Assembly: GCA_900315155.1 (NCBI GenBank)
Contig: OMYB01000009.1
Location: 1 to 64,000, forward strand
Source of the DNA: an uncultured Selenomonadales bacterium
Lineage (GTDB): Bacteria > Bacillota > Negativicutes > Selenomonadales > Selenomonadaceae
Length of the DNA stretch: 64,000 bases
Direction: 5' to 3'
Both the position numbers and the translations under genes were made by a program. The notes under the pieces are model-generated. The model was not told the origin of the DNA. It did not search any database and saw only the letters and a program-made list of their open reading frames with translations. Shown here piece after piece: positions 13,303-21,589 of the stretch. The number at the start of each line of letters is the position of its first letter. Within the stretch, counting starts at the first letter, position 1.

Positions 13303-13617
13303 ATGAGCATCGATGCAATCAGCGGTGTCGGAGCGACGAGCCGGCAGGCCTATATGAACCAGACGGCGTACGCCCCGATTACGATTCCGGAAAAGGATAA
13401 GGTCACGGATGAGTTCGAGAATGCGCTGGCTGGCACGGATGGCGTCGGCGCTGTGCGGCGCGTAAACGCCACGAGCGCGGCGGGCGGAGAGACCCCGGAG
13501 GGCCGCGCCGAGACCGAGCCCGCCTATGTCGCAGCCGAGGGCGCTGCGTATAGCGCCAAAGGCGCAGAACCCATCCACCCCGCGGGCGTCGGGGCTAGGT
13601 TCTATGCTGAAATCTGA
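13303..13617 (+). CDS. Small hypothetical protein
   Basis: A 104-residue protein beginning MSIDAISGVGATSRQAYMNQ, rich in Ala, Gly, Glu and Thr with no hydrophobic segment, probably largely unstructured. ATG at 13303 follows GGGGAGGTG. The N-terminus slightly recalls the short start of some flagellar or phage-tail accessory proteins, but this is not enough for a call. It is followed by a dispersed repeat. Confidence 0.45.
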   Translation: MSIDAISGVGATSRQAYMNQTAYAPITIPEKDKVTDEFENALAGTDGVGAVRRVNATSAAGGETPEGRAETEPAYVAAEGAAYSAKGAEPIHPAGVGARFYAEI

Positions 13618-13667
13618 CGTCATGTTTCTACGGGAAAAGCCGTTGCCATATGCATGAGAGTACGAGG

Positions 13668-13735
13668 CCCCGAAACAGGACCTCCTCAGTCGCGCAAGCG
13701 CGACAGCTCCCCCAACGGGGGGAGCCTTACTCAGG
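13668..13735. repeat. Dispersed repeat, part B variant with CCCCCAACGGGGGG stem
   Basis: AACAGGACCTCCTCAGTCGC, then GCAAGCGCGACAGC and CTCCCCCAACGGGGGGAGC. Same family as 4721-4840 in the plus orientation, lacking the central arm. Confidence 0.75.
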
Positions 13736-13785
13736 CGGAAGGGTGACGGCTATTTTTATGCTTTCGTGGCTGGTATACGGTGGAG

Positions 13786-15000
13786 TTAGAGGACGCGGTG
13801 AAGTTCGGTGGCGGTGGTGAGGTTGGCGGCGATTTTGGCGCGGGCGTCGGTCTCGAGGGTGGGGAGACCGGCGGCGCATTGGATGTCGCGGATGGCGCTG
13901 GTGGGGGCGCCGTCGAGGATGGCCTGGCGGATGGCGGGCGTCACGGGCAGGATCTCATGCAGCGCGATGCGCCCCGCGTATCCCGTCCCGTGGCATGTCT
14001 CGCAGCCAATGCCTCCCCCCGTTGGGGGAGGTGCCGAGCGATAGCGAGGCGGAGAGGGTCTTGTTCCGGCAGCCTTCTCTCTACACTGTGGGCAGAGGCG
14101 GCGGACGAGCCTTTGGCTGACGATGCCGCGGAGCGTGGCGGCGAGGAGGTAGGGCGGGATGCCCATCTCGCGGAGGCGGGCAATGGCGGTGGCCGTGTCC
14201 TCCGTGTGGAGCGTCGTGAGCACGAGGTGCCCCGTGAGGGCGATGCGCACGGCCATTTCGGCGGTCTTTTCGTCGCGAATCTCGCCGAGGAGGATTTTCT
14301 CCGCGTCCTGGCGCAGGAGAGCGCGCAGGGCGACGGGGTAGGTGAGGCCCACGCGCTCGTTCATCTGGACCTGGCAGATGCCGGGCAGCTGGCGCTCGAC
14401 GGGGTCCTCGAGCGTGACGATGCTCGTGCCGGGGTCGGCGAGCTCGGCGATGGCGGCGTAGAGCGTCGTCGATTTGCCCGAGTTCATCGGCCCTGTGATG
14501 ATGACGAGGCCCGCACTGCCGTGGATGAGCGTGCGGAACAGGGCGAGGTTTTCGGGCGTGAAACCAAGCTCGTCGAGGGAGAGGAGGCGGTCGTCGCGGG
14601 CGAGGAAGCGGAGGACGAGGATTTCGCCGTGCGTGCCGGGGAGCGAGGAGACGCGGACGTCGACGGGCTCGCCACTGCCGAGGTGGGTGATGTGGCCGTC
14701 CTGCGGGAGCTGGTGCCCCGTGATGTCCATGCCAGCCATGACCTTGAGGCGCGCCGTGAGCGATGCGTGCAGGGCGATGGGCAGCGGCGGCAAAGGCTCG
14801 CGGAGCACGCCGTCGACGCGGTAGCGCAGGTGGACGGCCTCTGCCCTGGGCTCGATGTGGAGGTCGCTGGCGCCTAGCGTGGCGGCTGTCCCGAGCAGCT
14901 GGTCCACGAGCCGCACGAGTGCCGTGCCCGCCTGCGTGCGCCCCGCCTCGCGCAGCGCTTCGTCCACGAGAAAGGTAAACGCCTGGTTCTCTATCTTCAT
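13786..15000 (-). CDS. Orphan GspE/PulE/ComGA-like secretion ATPase
   Basis: The 404-residue ATPase has SDLHIEP, DGVLRE, Walker A GPMNSGKST (170-178), the Asp box VTLEDPVE, Walker B ILLGEIRDEKTA and the His box HLVLTTLHTED. It would power assembly of a type IV pilus, competence pseudopilus or type II secretion system. Four cysteines (303, 306, 333, 336) form the zinc site; between the two pairs lies a translated dispersed repeat (RPSPPRYRSAPPPTGGG). No pilC, pilT or pilin genes lie beside it. ATG at 15000 has AGGAGA upstream. The catalytic motifs look intact; whether it still works without neighbours is unknown. Confidence 0.85.
   Translation of the reverse strand: MKIENQAFTFLVDEALREAGRTQAGTALVRLVDQLLGTAATLGASDLHIEPRAEAVHLRYRVDGVLREPLPPLPIALHASLTARLKVMAGMDITGHQLPQDGHITHLGSGEPVDVRVSSLPGTHGEILVLRFLARDDRLLSLDELGFTPENLALFRTLIHGSAGLVIITGPMNSGKSTTLYAAIAELADPGTSIVTLEDPVERQLPGICQVQMNERVGLTYPVALRALLRQDAEKILLGEIRDEKTAEMAVRIALTGHLVLTTLHTEDTATAIARLREMGIPPYLLAATLRGIVSQRLVRRLCPQCREKAAGTRPSPPRYRSAPPPTGGGIGCETCHGTGYAGRIALHEILPVTPAIRQAILDGAPTSAIRDIQCAAGLPTLETDARAKIAANLTTATELHRVL
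14011..14074 (-). repeat. Dispersed repeat core A inserted in frame in the secretion ATPase gene
   Basis: In minus-strand sense GAACAAGACCCTCTCCGCCT, CGCTATCGCTCGGCACCTCC and CCCAACGGGGGGAGG. It adds about 20 codons (residues ~312-331) without breaking the frame, between the CxxC pairs of the zinc motif. Confidence 0.8.
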
Positions 15001-15073
15001 CTGGGAATCTCCTTTCTGTTTTGTCCGGCTTCCACCAAAGGGAAGCCCGCTTTCTGTGCATGTATTTCTTTGT

Positions 15074-15193
15074 GAAAACAAAAATTTCTTTCCAAATGAC
15101 AGATATTCTCCATGAAAACAAAGATTCCTTCCTATGTGACGGATTTTCTCCGTAAAAACAAACCTTTCTTTCCATGCGACAAAATTTCCCCTG
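15074..15193. repeat. Three 40-bp imperfect tandem repeats between divergent genes
   Basis: Units 15074-15113, 15114-15153 and 15154-15193 share (G/A)AAAACAAA, a TTCCTTTCC-like block, TGAC and a TTCTCC block. The period is exactly 40. They lie in the gap between the divergent secretion ATPase gene and dacA, upstream of a TATAAT at 15214-15219. They could be regulator sites or a small repeat RNA. There are no CRISPR-like unique spacers. Confidence 0.7.
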
Positions 15194-15250
15194 TTATTTT
15201 CTTTGCCGTGCGGTATAATAGAAGGGCTGAATTTTTAGGGAGGTCTTATT

Positions 15251-16168
15251 TTGCCGAAACAGGAATCGAAGGGTTTCATGCTGAAGATGAGGAATTGGCG
15301 CCGGGGCGCGGCGGCGCTGGCGTTTTTTGCGCTGCTGGCGGCGCCCGTGATCGCGCCGGGGCCGGGCGGTATGCTGCGCGTGCCGGGGCCGGTGGGCGAC
15401 GAGCTCGTGCCGGTCGCGGAGGCGGCGGATACGCAGGGGCCGGCGATTTCGGCGGATGCGGGCATCGTCGTCGATGCGAAGACGGGCGAGGTCCTCTTTG
15501 CGAAGAACGCGGATAAGCGCGAATATCCGGCGAGCATGACGAAGATGATGACGTGCGTGCTGGCGCTCGAGGAGGCGGGTGCGGATGAGCTCGTCGTGGC
15601 GAGTGCGAATGCGGCGGACGTGGAGTGCACGCGTATCCACGCGGGGGATACCGTGCGCATGAGCGATTTGCTGCGCCAGATGATGACCATTTCCGATAAC
15701 GGCGCGGCGACGGCGGTCGGCGAGGCCGTGGGCGGGGATATCCCGCATTTTGCCGAAAAGATGAACGCCAAGGCCAGGGAGCTCGGCTGCACGGGTACGC
15801 ATTTCGTCAACGCGAACGGCATGCCGGACAGCGATCACTACTCGACGGCGCATGACATGGCGCGCATCATGAGCTACGCGCTCGGCGACACGCGGTTCCG
15901 CGCCATCATCGGCATCGACGCCGTGCGCATCTACTACGTGCGCCCGGCCGGCCGCGTCGAGTTCTGCGAGAATACGAACGAGCTCCTCACGACGTATCCG
16001 GGCTGCATCGGCGGCAAAACGGGCTGGACGAATGCCGCCCGCGGCTGCCTCGCCGTCGCCGCCAAACGGAACGGCCGCACGCTCGTCGCCGTCGTCATGC
16101 ACTCGCAGGACGACGAGAGCCGGTTTACAGAGGCGGCGAGGCTGCTCGACTACGGGTTCGCGCAGTGA
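15251..16168 (+). CDS. dacA: D-alanyl-D-alanine carboxypeptidase (PBP5/DacA family)
   Basis: A 305-residue serine peptidase of family S11 that trims the terminal D-Ala from peptidoglycan stem peptides. All three active-site motifs are present: SMTK (Ser95-Lys98), SDN (148-150) and KTG (256-258). The N-terminus has a positively charged start and a hydrophobic signal segment (AALAFFALLAAPVIA, about 20-35). The C-terminal beta domain and amphipathic anchor of classical PBP5 are absent, so this is the short form. TTG start, with GGGAGG upstream. Confidence 0.92.
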   Translation: MPKQESKGFMLKMRNWRRGAAALAFFALLAAPVIAPGPGGMLRVPGPVGDELVPVAEAADTQGPAISADAGIVVDAKTGEVLFAKNADKREYPASMTKMMTCVLALEEAGADELVVASANAADVECTRIHAGDTVRMSDLLRQMMTISDNGAATAVGEAVGGDIPHFAEKMNAKARELGCTGTHFVNANGMPDSDHYSTAHDMARIMSYALGDTRFRAIIGIDAVRIYYVRPAGRVEFCENTNELLTTYPGCIGGKTGWTNAARGCLAVAAKRNGRTLVAVVMHSQDDESRFTEAARLLDYGFAQ

Positions 16169-16239
16169 AATTTGTTTCTCATCAGCCTTATATATGCTAT
16201 AATTGACGTATGAAACTATAGATAAAGGGGAATAGGGCT

Positions 16240-17172
16240 ATGTTGAAGAAAGTTCGTAAAGCGGTGATCCCGGCGGCGGGGTTTGGGACGCGGTTTTTGC
16301 CGGCGACGAAGGCGACGCCGAAGGAGATGCTGCCGATCGTGGATAAGCCGACGGTGCAGTACATCGTCGAGGAGGCGCTCGCGAGCGGCATCGAGCAGAT
16401 CCTCATTATCTCGGGGCATGGCAAGCGCGCGATCGAGGATCATTTCGACAGTGCGCCGGCGCTCGAGATGGAGCTCGAGAAAAAGGGGAAGCTCGATCAG
16501 CTCCGCGAGGTGCAGCGCACGGCGGCCATCGAGATCCACTATATCCGCCAGCGCGAGATGCGCGGCCTCGGCGATGCGATTCTCTGCGCGAAGCATTTCG
16601 TGGGCGATGAGCCGTTTGCCGTGCTGCTCGGCGATGATGTCGTGTATCATCCGGAGCGCCCGGCCCTGCGGCAGCTCATCGATGTCTACGAGGCGACGCA
16701 TGGCGGCTCCGTGCTCGGCTGCCAGACCGTCCCGGAGGAGCGCGTGTCGTCGTACGGCATCGTGGCGGGGACGCCCGTCGAGCCGGAGAGCCTTGCGTCG
16801 GGCGGCCAGGCGGCCCAGGCGCTCGATACGAGCCGCTGCCTGCGCGTCACGGATATGGTGGAGAAGCCTGCCCTCGAGGAGGCGCCGAGCCGCATGGCCG
16901 TGCTCGGGCGCTACATCATCGCGTCGGAGATTTTCGATATTCTCGAGCAGACGCAGCCGGGCAAGGGCGGGGAGATCCAGCTCACGGATGCGCTGAAGAT
17001 CCTTGCAAAGCAGCAGGCGATGTACGCGTATGATTTTGAGGGCATGCGCTACGACCTCGGCGACAAGCTCGGCTTCCTCAAGGCCACGGTCGAGTTCGCA
17101 CTGCGAAGAGAGGATCTGGGGCCGGCGTTCCGGGAGTATCTGAGCAAGACGGATTTTCGTGCCATCCATTAA
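16240..17172 (+). CDS. galU: UTP-glucose-1-phosphate uridylyltransferase
   Basis: 310 residues; makes UDP-glucose for glycans and, via epimerases, for UDP-galactose that glf can use. The motifs PAAGFGTRFLPATKATPKEM, VDKPTVQYIVEEA, LGDDVVY and the C-terminal YDLGDKLGFLKA are those of GalU. It stands alone with its own upstream TATAAT-like sequence (around 16196). Confidence 0.95.
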   Translation: MLKKVRKAVIPAAGFGTRFLPATKATPKEMLPIVDKPTVQYIVEEALASGIEQILIISGHGKRAIEDHFDSAPALEMELEKKGKLDQLREVQRTAAIEIHYIRQREMRGLGDAILCAKHFVGDEPFAVLLGDDVVYHPERPALRQLIDVYEATHGGSVLGCQTVPEERVSSYGIVAGTPVEPESLASGGQAAQALDTSRCLRVTDMVEKPALEEAPSRMAVLGRYIIASEIFDILEQTQPGKGGEIQLTDALKILAKQQAMYAYDFEGMRYDLGDKLGFLKATVEFALRREDLGPAFREYLSKTDFRAIH

Positions 17173-17192
17173 ACGGAATTTATGAAATAGGA

Positions 17193-17221
17193 TTGACAGG
17201 GATTCTGCGTTATTGTAGAAT
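17193..17221 (+). promoter_or_regulatory. Promoter of guaB
   Basis: TTGACA (17193-17198), 17-bp spacer, TAGAAT (17216-17221). The leader contains CGTCCT...AGGACG, a short hairpin at about 17244-17261. Confidence 0.8.
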
Positions 17222-17310
17222 TGTAACAATATATTTCGGATAACGTCCTGAAAAGAGGACGCGTGTCCTTGAAATATCCCGTTCCTTGTATTTTGAAAGA
17301 GGGGTTTACG

Positions 17311-18813
17311 TTGGCATTCTATTTCAAAGAACCATCTCACACGTTTGGCGAGTATCTGCTCGTTCCGGGGTATTCTTCGGATCAGTGCATCCCGAAGAAC
17401 GTCTCGCTGAAGACGCCGCTGGTGAAGTTCCGCAAGGGTGAGGAGCCGGCCATCTCGATGAACATCCCAATGACCTCGGCCATCATGCAGGCGGTCTCGA
17501 ACGACACCATGGCTATCGCGCTCGCGAAAGAGGGCGGCGTGTCCTTTATCTTTGGTTCGCAGACGCCGGAGCAGGAGGCCGCGATGGTCGCCCGCGTCAA
17601 GCATTACAAATCTGGTTTTGTCAGCAGCGACTCGAACATCCGCCCGGACACGACGCTCGGCGAGATCCTGAAGCTCCTCGCGCAGACGGGCCACTCCACG
17701 ATGGCGGTCACCGAGGACGGCACGCCGAATGGCAAGCTGCTCGGCATCGTGACGAGCCGCGATTACCGCATCTCGCGCATGAGCATGGACACGAAGGCGG
17801 CGGATTTCATGACGCCTTTTGATCAGCTCGTCAAGGCGGATGCCGGCACGACGGATCTCAAGAAAGCTAACGATCTCATCTGGGAGCACAAACTGAACAT
17901 GCTGCCGCTCGTCGATAAAGAGCAGCATCTCAAGTACATGGTGTTCCGCAAGGATTATACGGATAACAAGGAAAACGACCTCGAGCTCACGGATGCGAAC
18001 AAGCGCTACATCGTCGGCGCCGGCATCAACACGCGCGACTACGCGGAGCGCGTGCCGAAGCTCCTCGAGGCGGGTGCCGATGTCCTGTGCATCGACTCGT
18101 CGGAGGGTTTCTCCGAGTGGCAGCGCATCACGCTGAACTGGGTGCATGAGCACTACCCGGAGGCGAAGGTCGGCGCGGGCAACGTCGTCGACGGCGACGG
18201 TTTCCGCTTCCTCGCCGAGGCGGGCGCGGACTTCATCAAAGTCGGTATCGGCGGCGGCTCCATCTGCATCACGCGCGAGACGAAAGGCATCGGCCGCGGC
18301 CAGGCGACGGCGCTCATCGATGTCTGTGCGGCCCGCGATGAGTATTACAAGGAGACGGGCGTCTACATCCCGGTCTGCTCCGACGGCGGTATCGTCCACG
18401 ACTACCACATGACGCTCGCGCTCGCCATGGGCGCCGATTTCCTCATGCTCGGCCGTTACTTCTCCCGTTTCGACGAGAGCCCGACGAACAAAGTCAAGGT
18501 CAACGGCACGTACTACAAAGAGTACTGGGGTGAGGGCTCGAACCGTGCGCGCAACTGGCAGCGCTACGACCTCGGCGGCGACCGCAAGCTGTCGTTCGAG
18601 GAGGGCGTCGACTCGTTCGTGCCGTACGCCGGCCCACTGAAGGACAACGTCCACACGTCGCTCGCGAAGATCCGCTCCACGATGTGCAACTGCGGCGCCC
18701 TCACGCTGCCGGAGTTCCGCGACAAAGCGAAGCTCACGCTCGTGTCCGCGACCTCCATCGTCGAGGGCGGCTCGCACGACGTCATCCTCAAAGATAAGTT
18801 CGGCAGAGACTAA
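17311..18813 (+). CDS. guaB: IMP dehydrogenase
   Basis: A 500-residue enzyme oxidising IMP to XMP, the committed step to GMP. Residues ~95-215 hold a CBS pair ([20 protein letters not shown] ... [16 protein letters not shown]). The active-site loop is [12 protein letters not shown] with the catalytic Cys, and [11 protein letters not shown] and [11 protein letters not shown] follow. The form with [20 protein letters not shown] at the start is the ~500-residue type seen in many anaerobes. I choose TTG at 17311 because GAAAGAGGGG precedes it and homologous proteins begin at this point. Confidence 0.93.
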   Translation: MAFYFKEPSHTFGEYLLVPGYSSDQCIPKNVSLKTPLVKFRKGEEPAISMNIPMTSAIMQAVSNDTMAIALAKEGGVSFIFGSQTPEQEAAMVARVKHYKSGFVSSDSNIRPDTTLGEILKLLAQTGHSTMAVTEDGTPNGKLLGIVTSRDYRISRMSMDTKAADFMTPFDQLVKADAGTTDLKKANDLIWEHKLNMLPLVDKEQHLKYMVFRKDYTDNKENDLELTDANKRYIVGAGINTRDYAERVPKLLEAGADVLCIDSSEGFSEWQRITLNWVHEHYPEAKVGAGNVVDGDGFRFLAEAGADFIKVGIGGGSICITRETKGIGRGQATALIDVCAARDEYYKETGVYIPVCSDGGIVHDYHMTLALAMGADFLMLGRYFSRFDESPTNKVKVNGTYYKEYWGEGSNRARNWQRYDLGGDRKLSFEEGVDSFVPYAGPLKDNVHTSLAKIRSTMCNCGALTLPEFRDKAKLTLVSATSIVEGGSHDVILKDKFGRD

Positions 18814-18832
18814 AAATTTCTTCGATTACCCG

Positions 18833-18860
18833 AGAGTCGGCTTTTGCCGGCTCTTTTTTA
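18833..18860 (+). terminator. Terminator of guaB
   Basis: AGAGTCGGC-TTTT-GCCGGCTCT followed by T6. Confidence 0.9.
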
Positions 18861-18877
18861 TTCAGCCGAAATTCAGC
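18861..18877 (+). promoter_or_regulatory. Direct repeat TTCAGC with 11-bp period before the response regulator
   Basis: TTCAGC at 18861-18866 and again at 18872-18877. OmpR/PhoB-type regulators bind such 11-bp-spaced direct repeats, so this may be the site for autoregulation by the downstream regulator. Confidence 0.45.
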
Positions 18878-18925
18878 TGTGGGTAGTTAAATAGAGATAG
18901 TAAAAAATAATGGAGGCACGGATAT

Positions 18926-19600
18926 ATGCGCGTTTTACTGGCCGAGGATGATAAGCGCCTCGGGAAACTGATTCAATATATGCTGGAACAGAATGAGATC
19001 CAGGTGGACTGGGTGACGAATGGCAGCGATATCTATGAGTATGCGACGTATACGGAGTACGATATCCTCATCCTGGACTGGATGATGCCGGGGGAGACGG
19101 GCATCGCCGCGTGCAGCCGGCTCAGAAAGGAGGGCTACAGCCGCGCGATCCTCATGCTGACGGCGCGCGACTCCGTGGAGGACCGCGTGACGGGGCTGGA
19201 TGCGGGCGCGGACGACTATCTCGTGAAGCCGTTTGAGTTCGCGGAGCTGCTCGCCCGCCTGCGCGCCCTCGGCCGCCGCAGCACGCAGAAGATCCAGCAG
19301 GACATCGTGCAGGTCGGCGAGTTTACGCTGAACCGCACGGCGAAGGTCCTGAAGCGCGGCGAGGAGGTCATCCAGCTGTCGCCGCGCGAGTTCCAGATTT
19401 TTGACCTGCTCGCGCAGAACATCGGCATCGTCGTGCCGCGCGACATCATCCTCGACCGCATCTGGGGCCTGGAGTCGGACGTGAGCTCGAACAACATCGA
19501 CTCGTACATGAAGATCCTCCGCAAGAAGCTCGGCACGGGCAGCACGATCATCAAGACCGTGCGCGGCGTCGGCTACCGGCTGGATGCGGGGCAGGCGTAA
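18926..19600 (+). CDS. OmpR/PhoB-family response regulator
   Basis: 224 residues. The receiver domain has acidic EDD at 7-9, phosphoacceptor Asp51 in LILDWMMPGETG, Thr in MLTARD and Lys in YLVKPFEFAELLARL. The C-terminal winged helix (QVGEFTLNRTAKVLKRGEEV ... VRGVGYRLD) binds DNA. It abuts the sensor kinase (stop at 19600, ATG at 19601). The stimulus is unknown. Confidence 0.93.
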   Translation: MRVLLAEDDKRLGKLIQYMLEQNEIQVDWVTNGSDIYEYATYTEYDILILDWMMPGETGIAACSRLRKEGYSRAILMLTARDSVEDRVTGLDAGADDYLVKPFEFAELLARLRALGRRSTQKIQQDIVQVGEFTLNRTAKVLKRGEEVIQLSPREFQIFDLLAQNIGIVVPRDIILDRIWGLESDVSSNNIDSYMKILRKKLGTGSTIIKTVRGVGYRLDAGQA

Positions 19601-20917
19601 ATGGGCGATAAACTGAACATCTTTCTCAAGAGCCGGCGGCGCATGACGCTGCTGTACTCGATCATCATGGTGCTGTTCCTCGCCGTGCTCATGGTCACGG
19701 TCCACAGCACGATGGAGTGGGCCATCACCTCGGAGCAGGCGCGCGAGCTGCAGGATACGGCGACGGATGTCACGGACATCACGCAGTACATGGCGGAGCA
19801 CGCGGGGGACCAGCCCGAGGAGATGCAGGCGTACAAGAGCACGAACGACCGCCTGTTTTTCTACGTATTTGACGGGGACGGGCGGCTGACGAACTTCGCC
19901 AGGGCGTCGTTTCGCATCGAGCCGTTTGTCCTCGACCAGATCACGGCCTGGCACGCGGCGCCGGAGGACGTCGTCGTGTTCTCGCGGGAAAAGGACCGCC
20001 ACAACCGCGCGGCGAAGGTCATGATGACGTCGCGCACGATCTACATCGATGGCAGCACGCAGACCATCTACGTCGGCAAGGACATCACGACGCTGTCGTA
20101 CGGCCTCGAAAAGGCGACGTACGCGCTCGTCGTCACGGCCATCCTCATGCTCATCATCGCGCTTTTCATCGCGCATCTGCTCGCGGGCAAGGCCATGGTG
20201 CCGCTGAAGACGGCCTACGAGAAGCAGCGCCAGTTCGCCGCAGATGCCTCGCATGAGCTGCGCACGCCGCTCGCCGTCGTCATGGCGTCGGCCGACCTCC
20301 TCGAGAACGACCCGTCCATCCAGTCGCCGTTCCTCAAGCAGGTCATCGCCGATGTGCGCGACGAGGTCAAGAAGATGTCGAAGCTCGTCTCCGACCTCCT
20401 CGTCGTCGCGCGCAGCGATAACCAGGCGCTGAAACTCACGACGACGAAGTTCGATTTCGCCGATATCCTCGGCCAGACCACGCGCCTCATGGGCCCGCTC
20501 GCCGAGCAGAAACACATCACAATCGATGCGGAGGAACTCCCGGAGACCATCATCCACGCCGACGAGCAGAAACTCCGCCAGCTCGCGCTCATCTTCATCG
20601 ATAACGCCGTGAAATACACGCCGGACGGCGGCCGCGTGACCGTGCGCCTCGCACCGTACGAGCATGGCACGCTGCGGTTCTCCGTGCAGGACACGGGCAT
20701 CGGCATCGCGCCCGCGGACCAGGAAAAGATTTTCGACCGCTTCTACCGCGTCGACAAGGCGCGCTCGCGCGAGATGGGCGGCAACGGCCTCGGCCTCGCC
20801 ATCGCGCAGGAAATCGTGAAGCTCTATCACGGTCATATCGCGATCGACAGCGAACTGGGAAAGGGCACGACGTTTACGATTTCGCTCAAGGTCAAGGGAA
20901 AAGGCAGGAATAAGTAA
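19601..20917 (+). CDS. Membrane sensor histidine kinase
   Basis: 438 residues. Two membrane segments (about 17-40 and 180-200) enclose an extracytoplasmic domain of ~140 residues. The H-box ASHELRTPLAVVMASADLL has His218, followed by N-box LIFIDNAVKYTPDGG, G1 VQDTGIGI, F-box FDRFYRVDKARS and G2 GGNGLGLAI. It should phosphorylate Asp51 of the upstream regulator. The sensor domain has no motif I can name. Confidence 0.93.
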   Translation: MGDKLNIFLKSRRRMTLLYSIIMVLFLAVLMVTVHSTMEWAITSEQARELQDTATDVTDITQYMAEHAGDQPEEMQAYKSTNDRLFFYVFDGDGRLTNFARASFRIEPFVLDQITAWHAAPEDVVVFSREKDRHNRAAKVMMTSRTIYIDGSTQTIYVGKDITTLSYGLEKATYALVVTAILMLIIALFIAHLLAGKAMVPLKTAYEKQRQFAADASHELRTPLAVVMASADLLENDPSIQSPFLKQVIADVRDEVKKMSKLVSDLLVVARSDNQALKLTTTKFDFADILGQTTRLMGPLAEQKHITIDAEELPETIIHADEQKLRQLALIFIDNAVKYTPDGGRVTVRLAPYEHGTLRFSVQDTGIGIAPADQEKIFDRFYRVDKARSREMGGNGLGLAIAQEIVKLYHGHIAIDSELGKGTTFTISLKVKGKGRNK

Positions 20918-21058
20918 AATTTTTAAATATTTTTCGATTTTTTTACAAAAAGAAGGAGGAGATGCCGCAGAAACGTCGAAGTAGAAAAGTGAGAATCGAA
21001 TGCAAGCAGTTGGCATCGTCAAGCAACTGCGTAAAGATTCTCATAGGAGGCGAGCAGC

Positions 21059-21454
21059 ATGAAACAAAGTCGTTTCGATGAGCGCCTCGATGGTATCCTC
21101 GTACGTGCCGCAATCCGTTTGCAGGAACGCATGGAGCTTGCGTACTCTCGCGGCAGGCTCCCCGAGTTCCTCATGCGCATCGGCCTGGCCGCCGGCCTGG
21201 GAGATATCGCCCGTAAGGGCAGTCTCCTCGAGGTACAGGACCATGCCGCGGTGCTCCTCGCTCAGAAGATCCGTGAGGCTCGCCGGAAGGGCTACCTGAA
21301 GGATTACCTCGCGAGCATCCAGATGGAGGAGCTGCTGTTTACGCCTGTCCCGAAACGGACAGAACGGACACGGACTGTGCTGCAAGGGGACAGCGAGGCA
21401 GAGGATCCGCACCACGATGGTGCAACCGTTATTCAACTCGCCGCATTCCGGTAA
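21059..21454 (+). CDS. Hypothetical helical protein
   Basis: 131 residues, helix-rich and basic (MKQSRFDERLDGILVRAAIR, then MRIGLAAGLGDIARKGSLLE). There is no membrane segment or known motif. ATG follows AGGAGGCGAGCAGC. It stands between the two-component system and the flavodiiron gene. I do not recognise the family. Confidence 0.5.
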   Translation: MKQSRFDERLDGILVRAAIRLQERMELAYSRGRLPEFLMRIGLAAGLGDIARKGSLLEVQDHAAVLLAQKIREARRKGYLKDYLASIQMEELLFTPVPKRTERTRTVLQGDSEAEDPHHDGATVIQLAAFR

Positions 21455-21542
21455 GGGGCCGGAACGAGGTGATAGGAACTGGAAAGCCGCAGAGATACCG
21501 CTTTCCGGGAAATGGGAGAATACCAAGGGGAATTGGTATGAA

Positions 21543-21583
21543 AAAAGACCTGCACAGCAATAGGGGGCTGTGCAGGTCTTTTC
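21543..21583. terminator. Bidirectional terminator
   Basis: AAAAGACCTGCACAGC and GCTGTGCAGGTCTTTT form a long stem with A and T runs on both sides, so it can serve the hypothetical gene on the plus strand and the flavodiiron gene on the minus strand. Confidence 0.9.
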
Positions 21584-21589
21584 ATTCCA

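Noticed and set aside
15074-15193. A second type III antitoxin RNA or a CRISPR array
   Set aside because: No ToxN-like gene follows, there is no hairpin after the repeats, and there are no spacers; kept only as an unexplained tandem repeat.
20962-21081. A 39-codon frame (MPQKRRSRKVRIE...) with GGAGG upstream, between the kinase and the hypothetical gene
   Set aside because: Its SD is very close to the ATG and it overlaps the start of the next gene; it could be a coupling leader peptide, but nothing else supports it.
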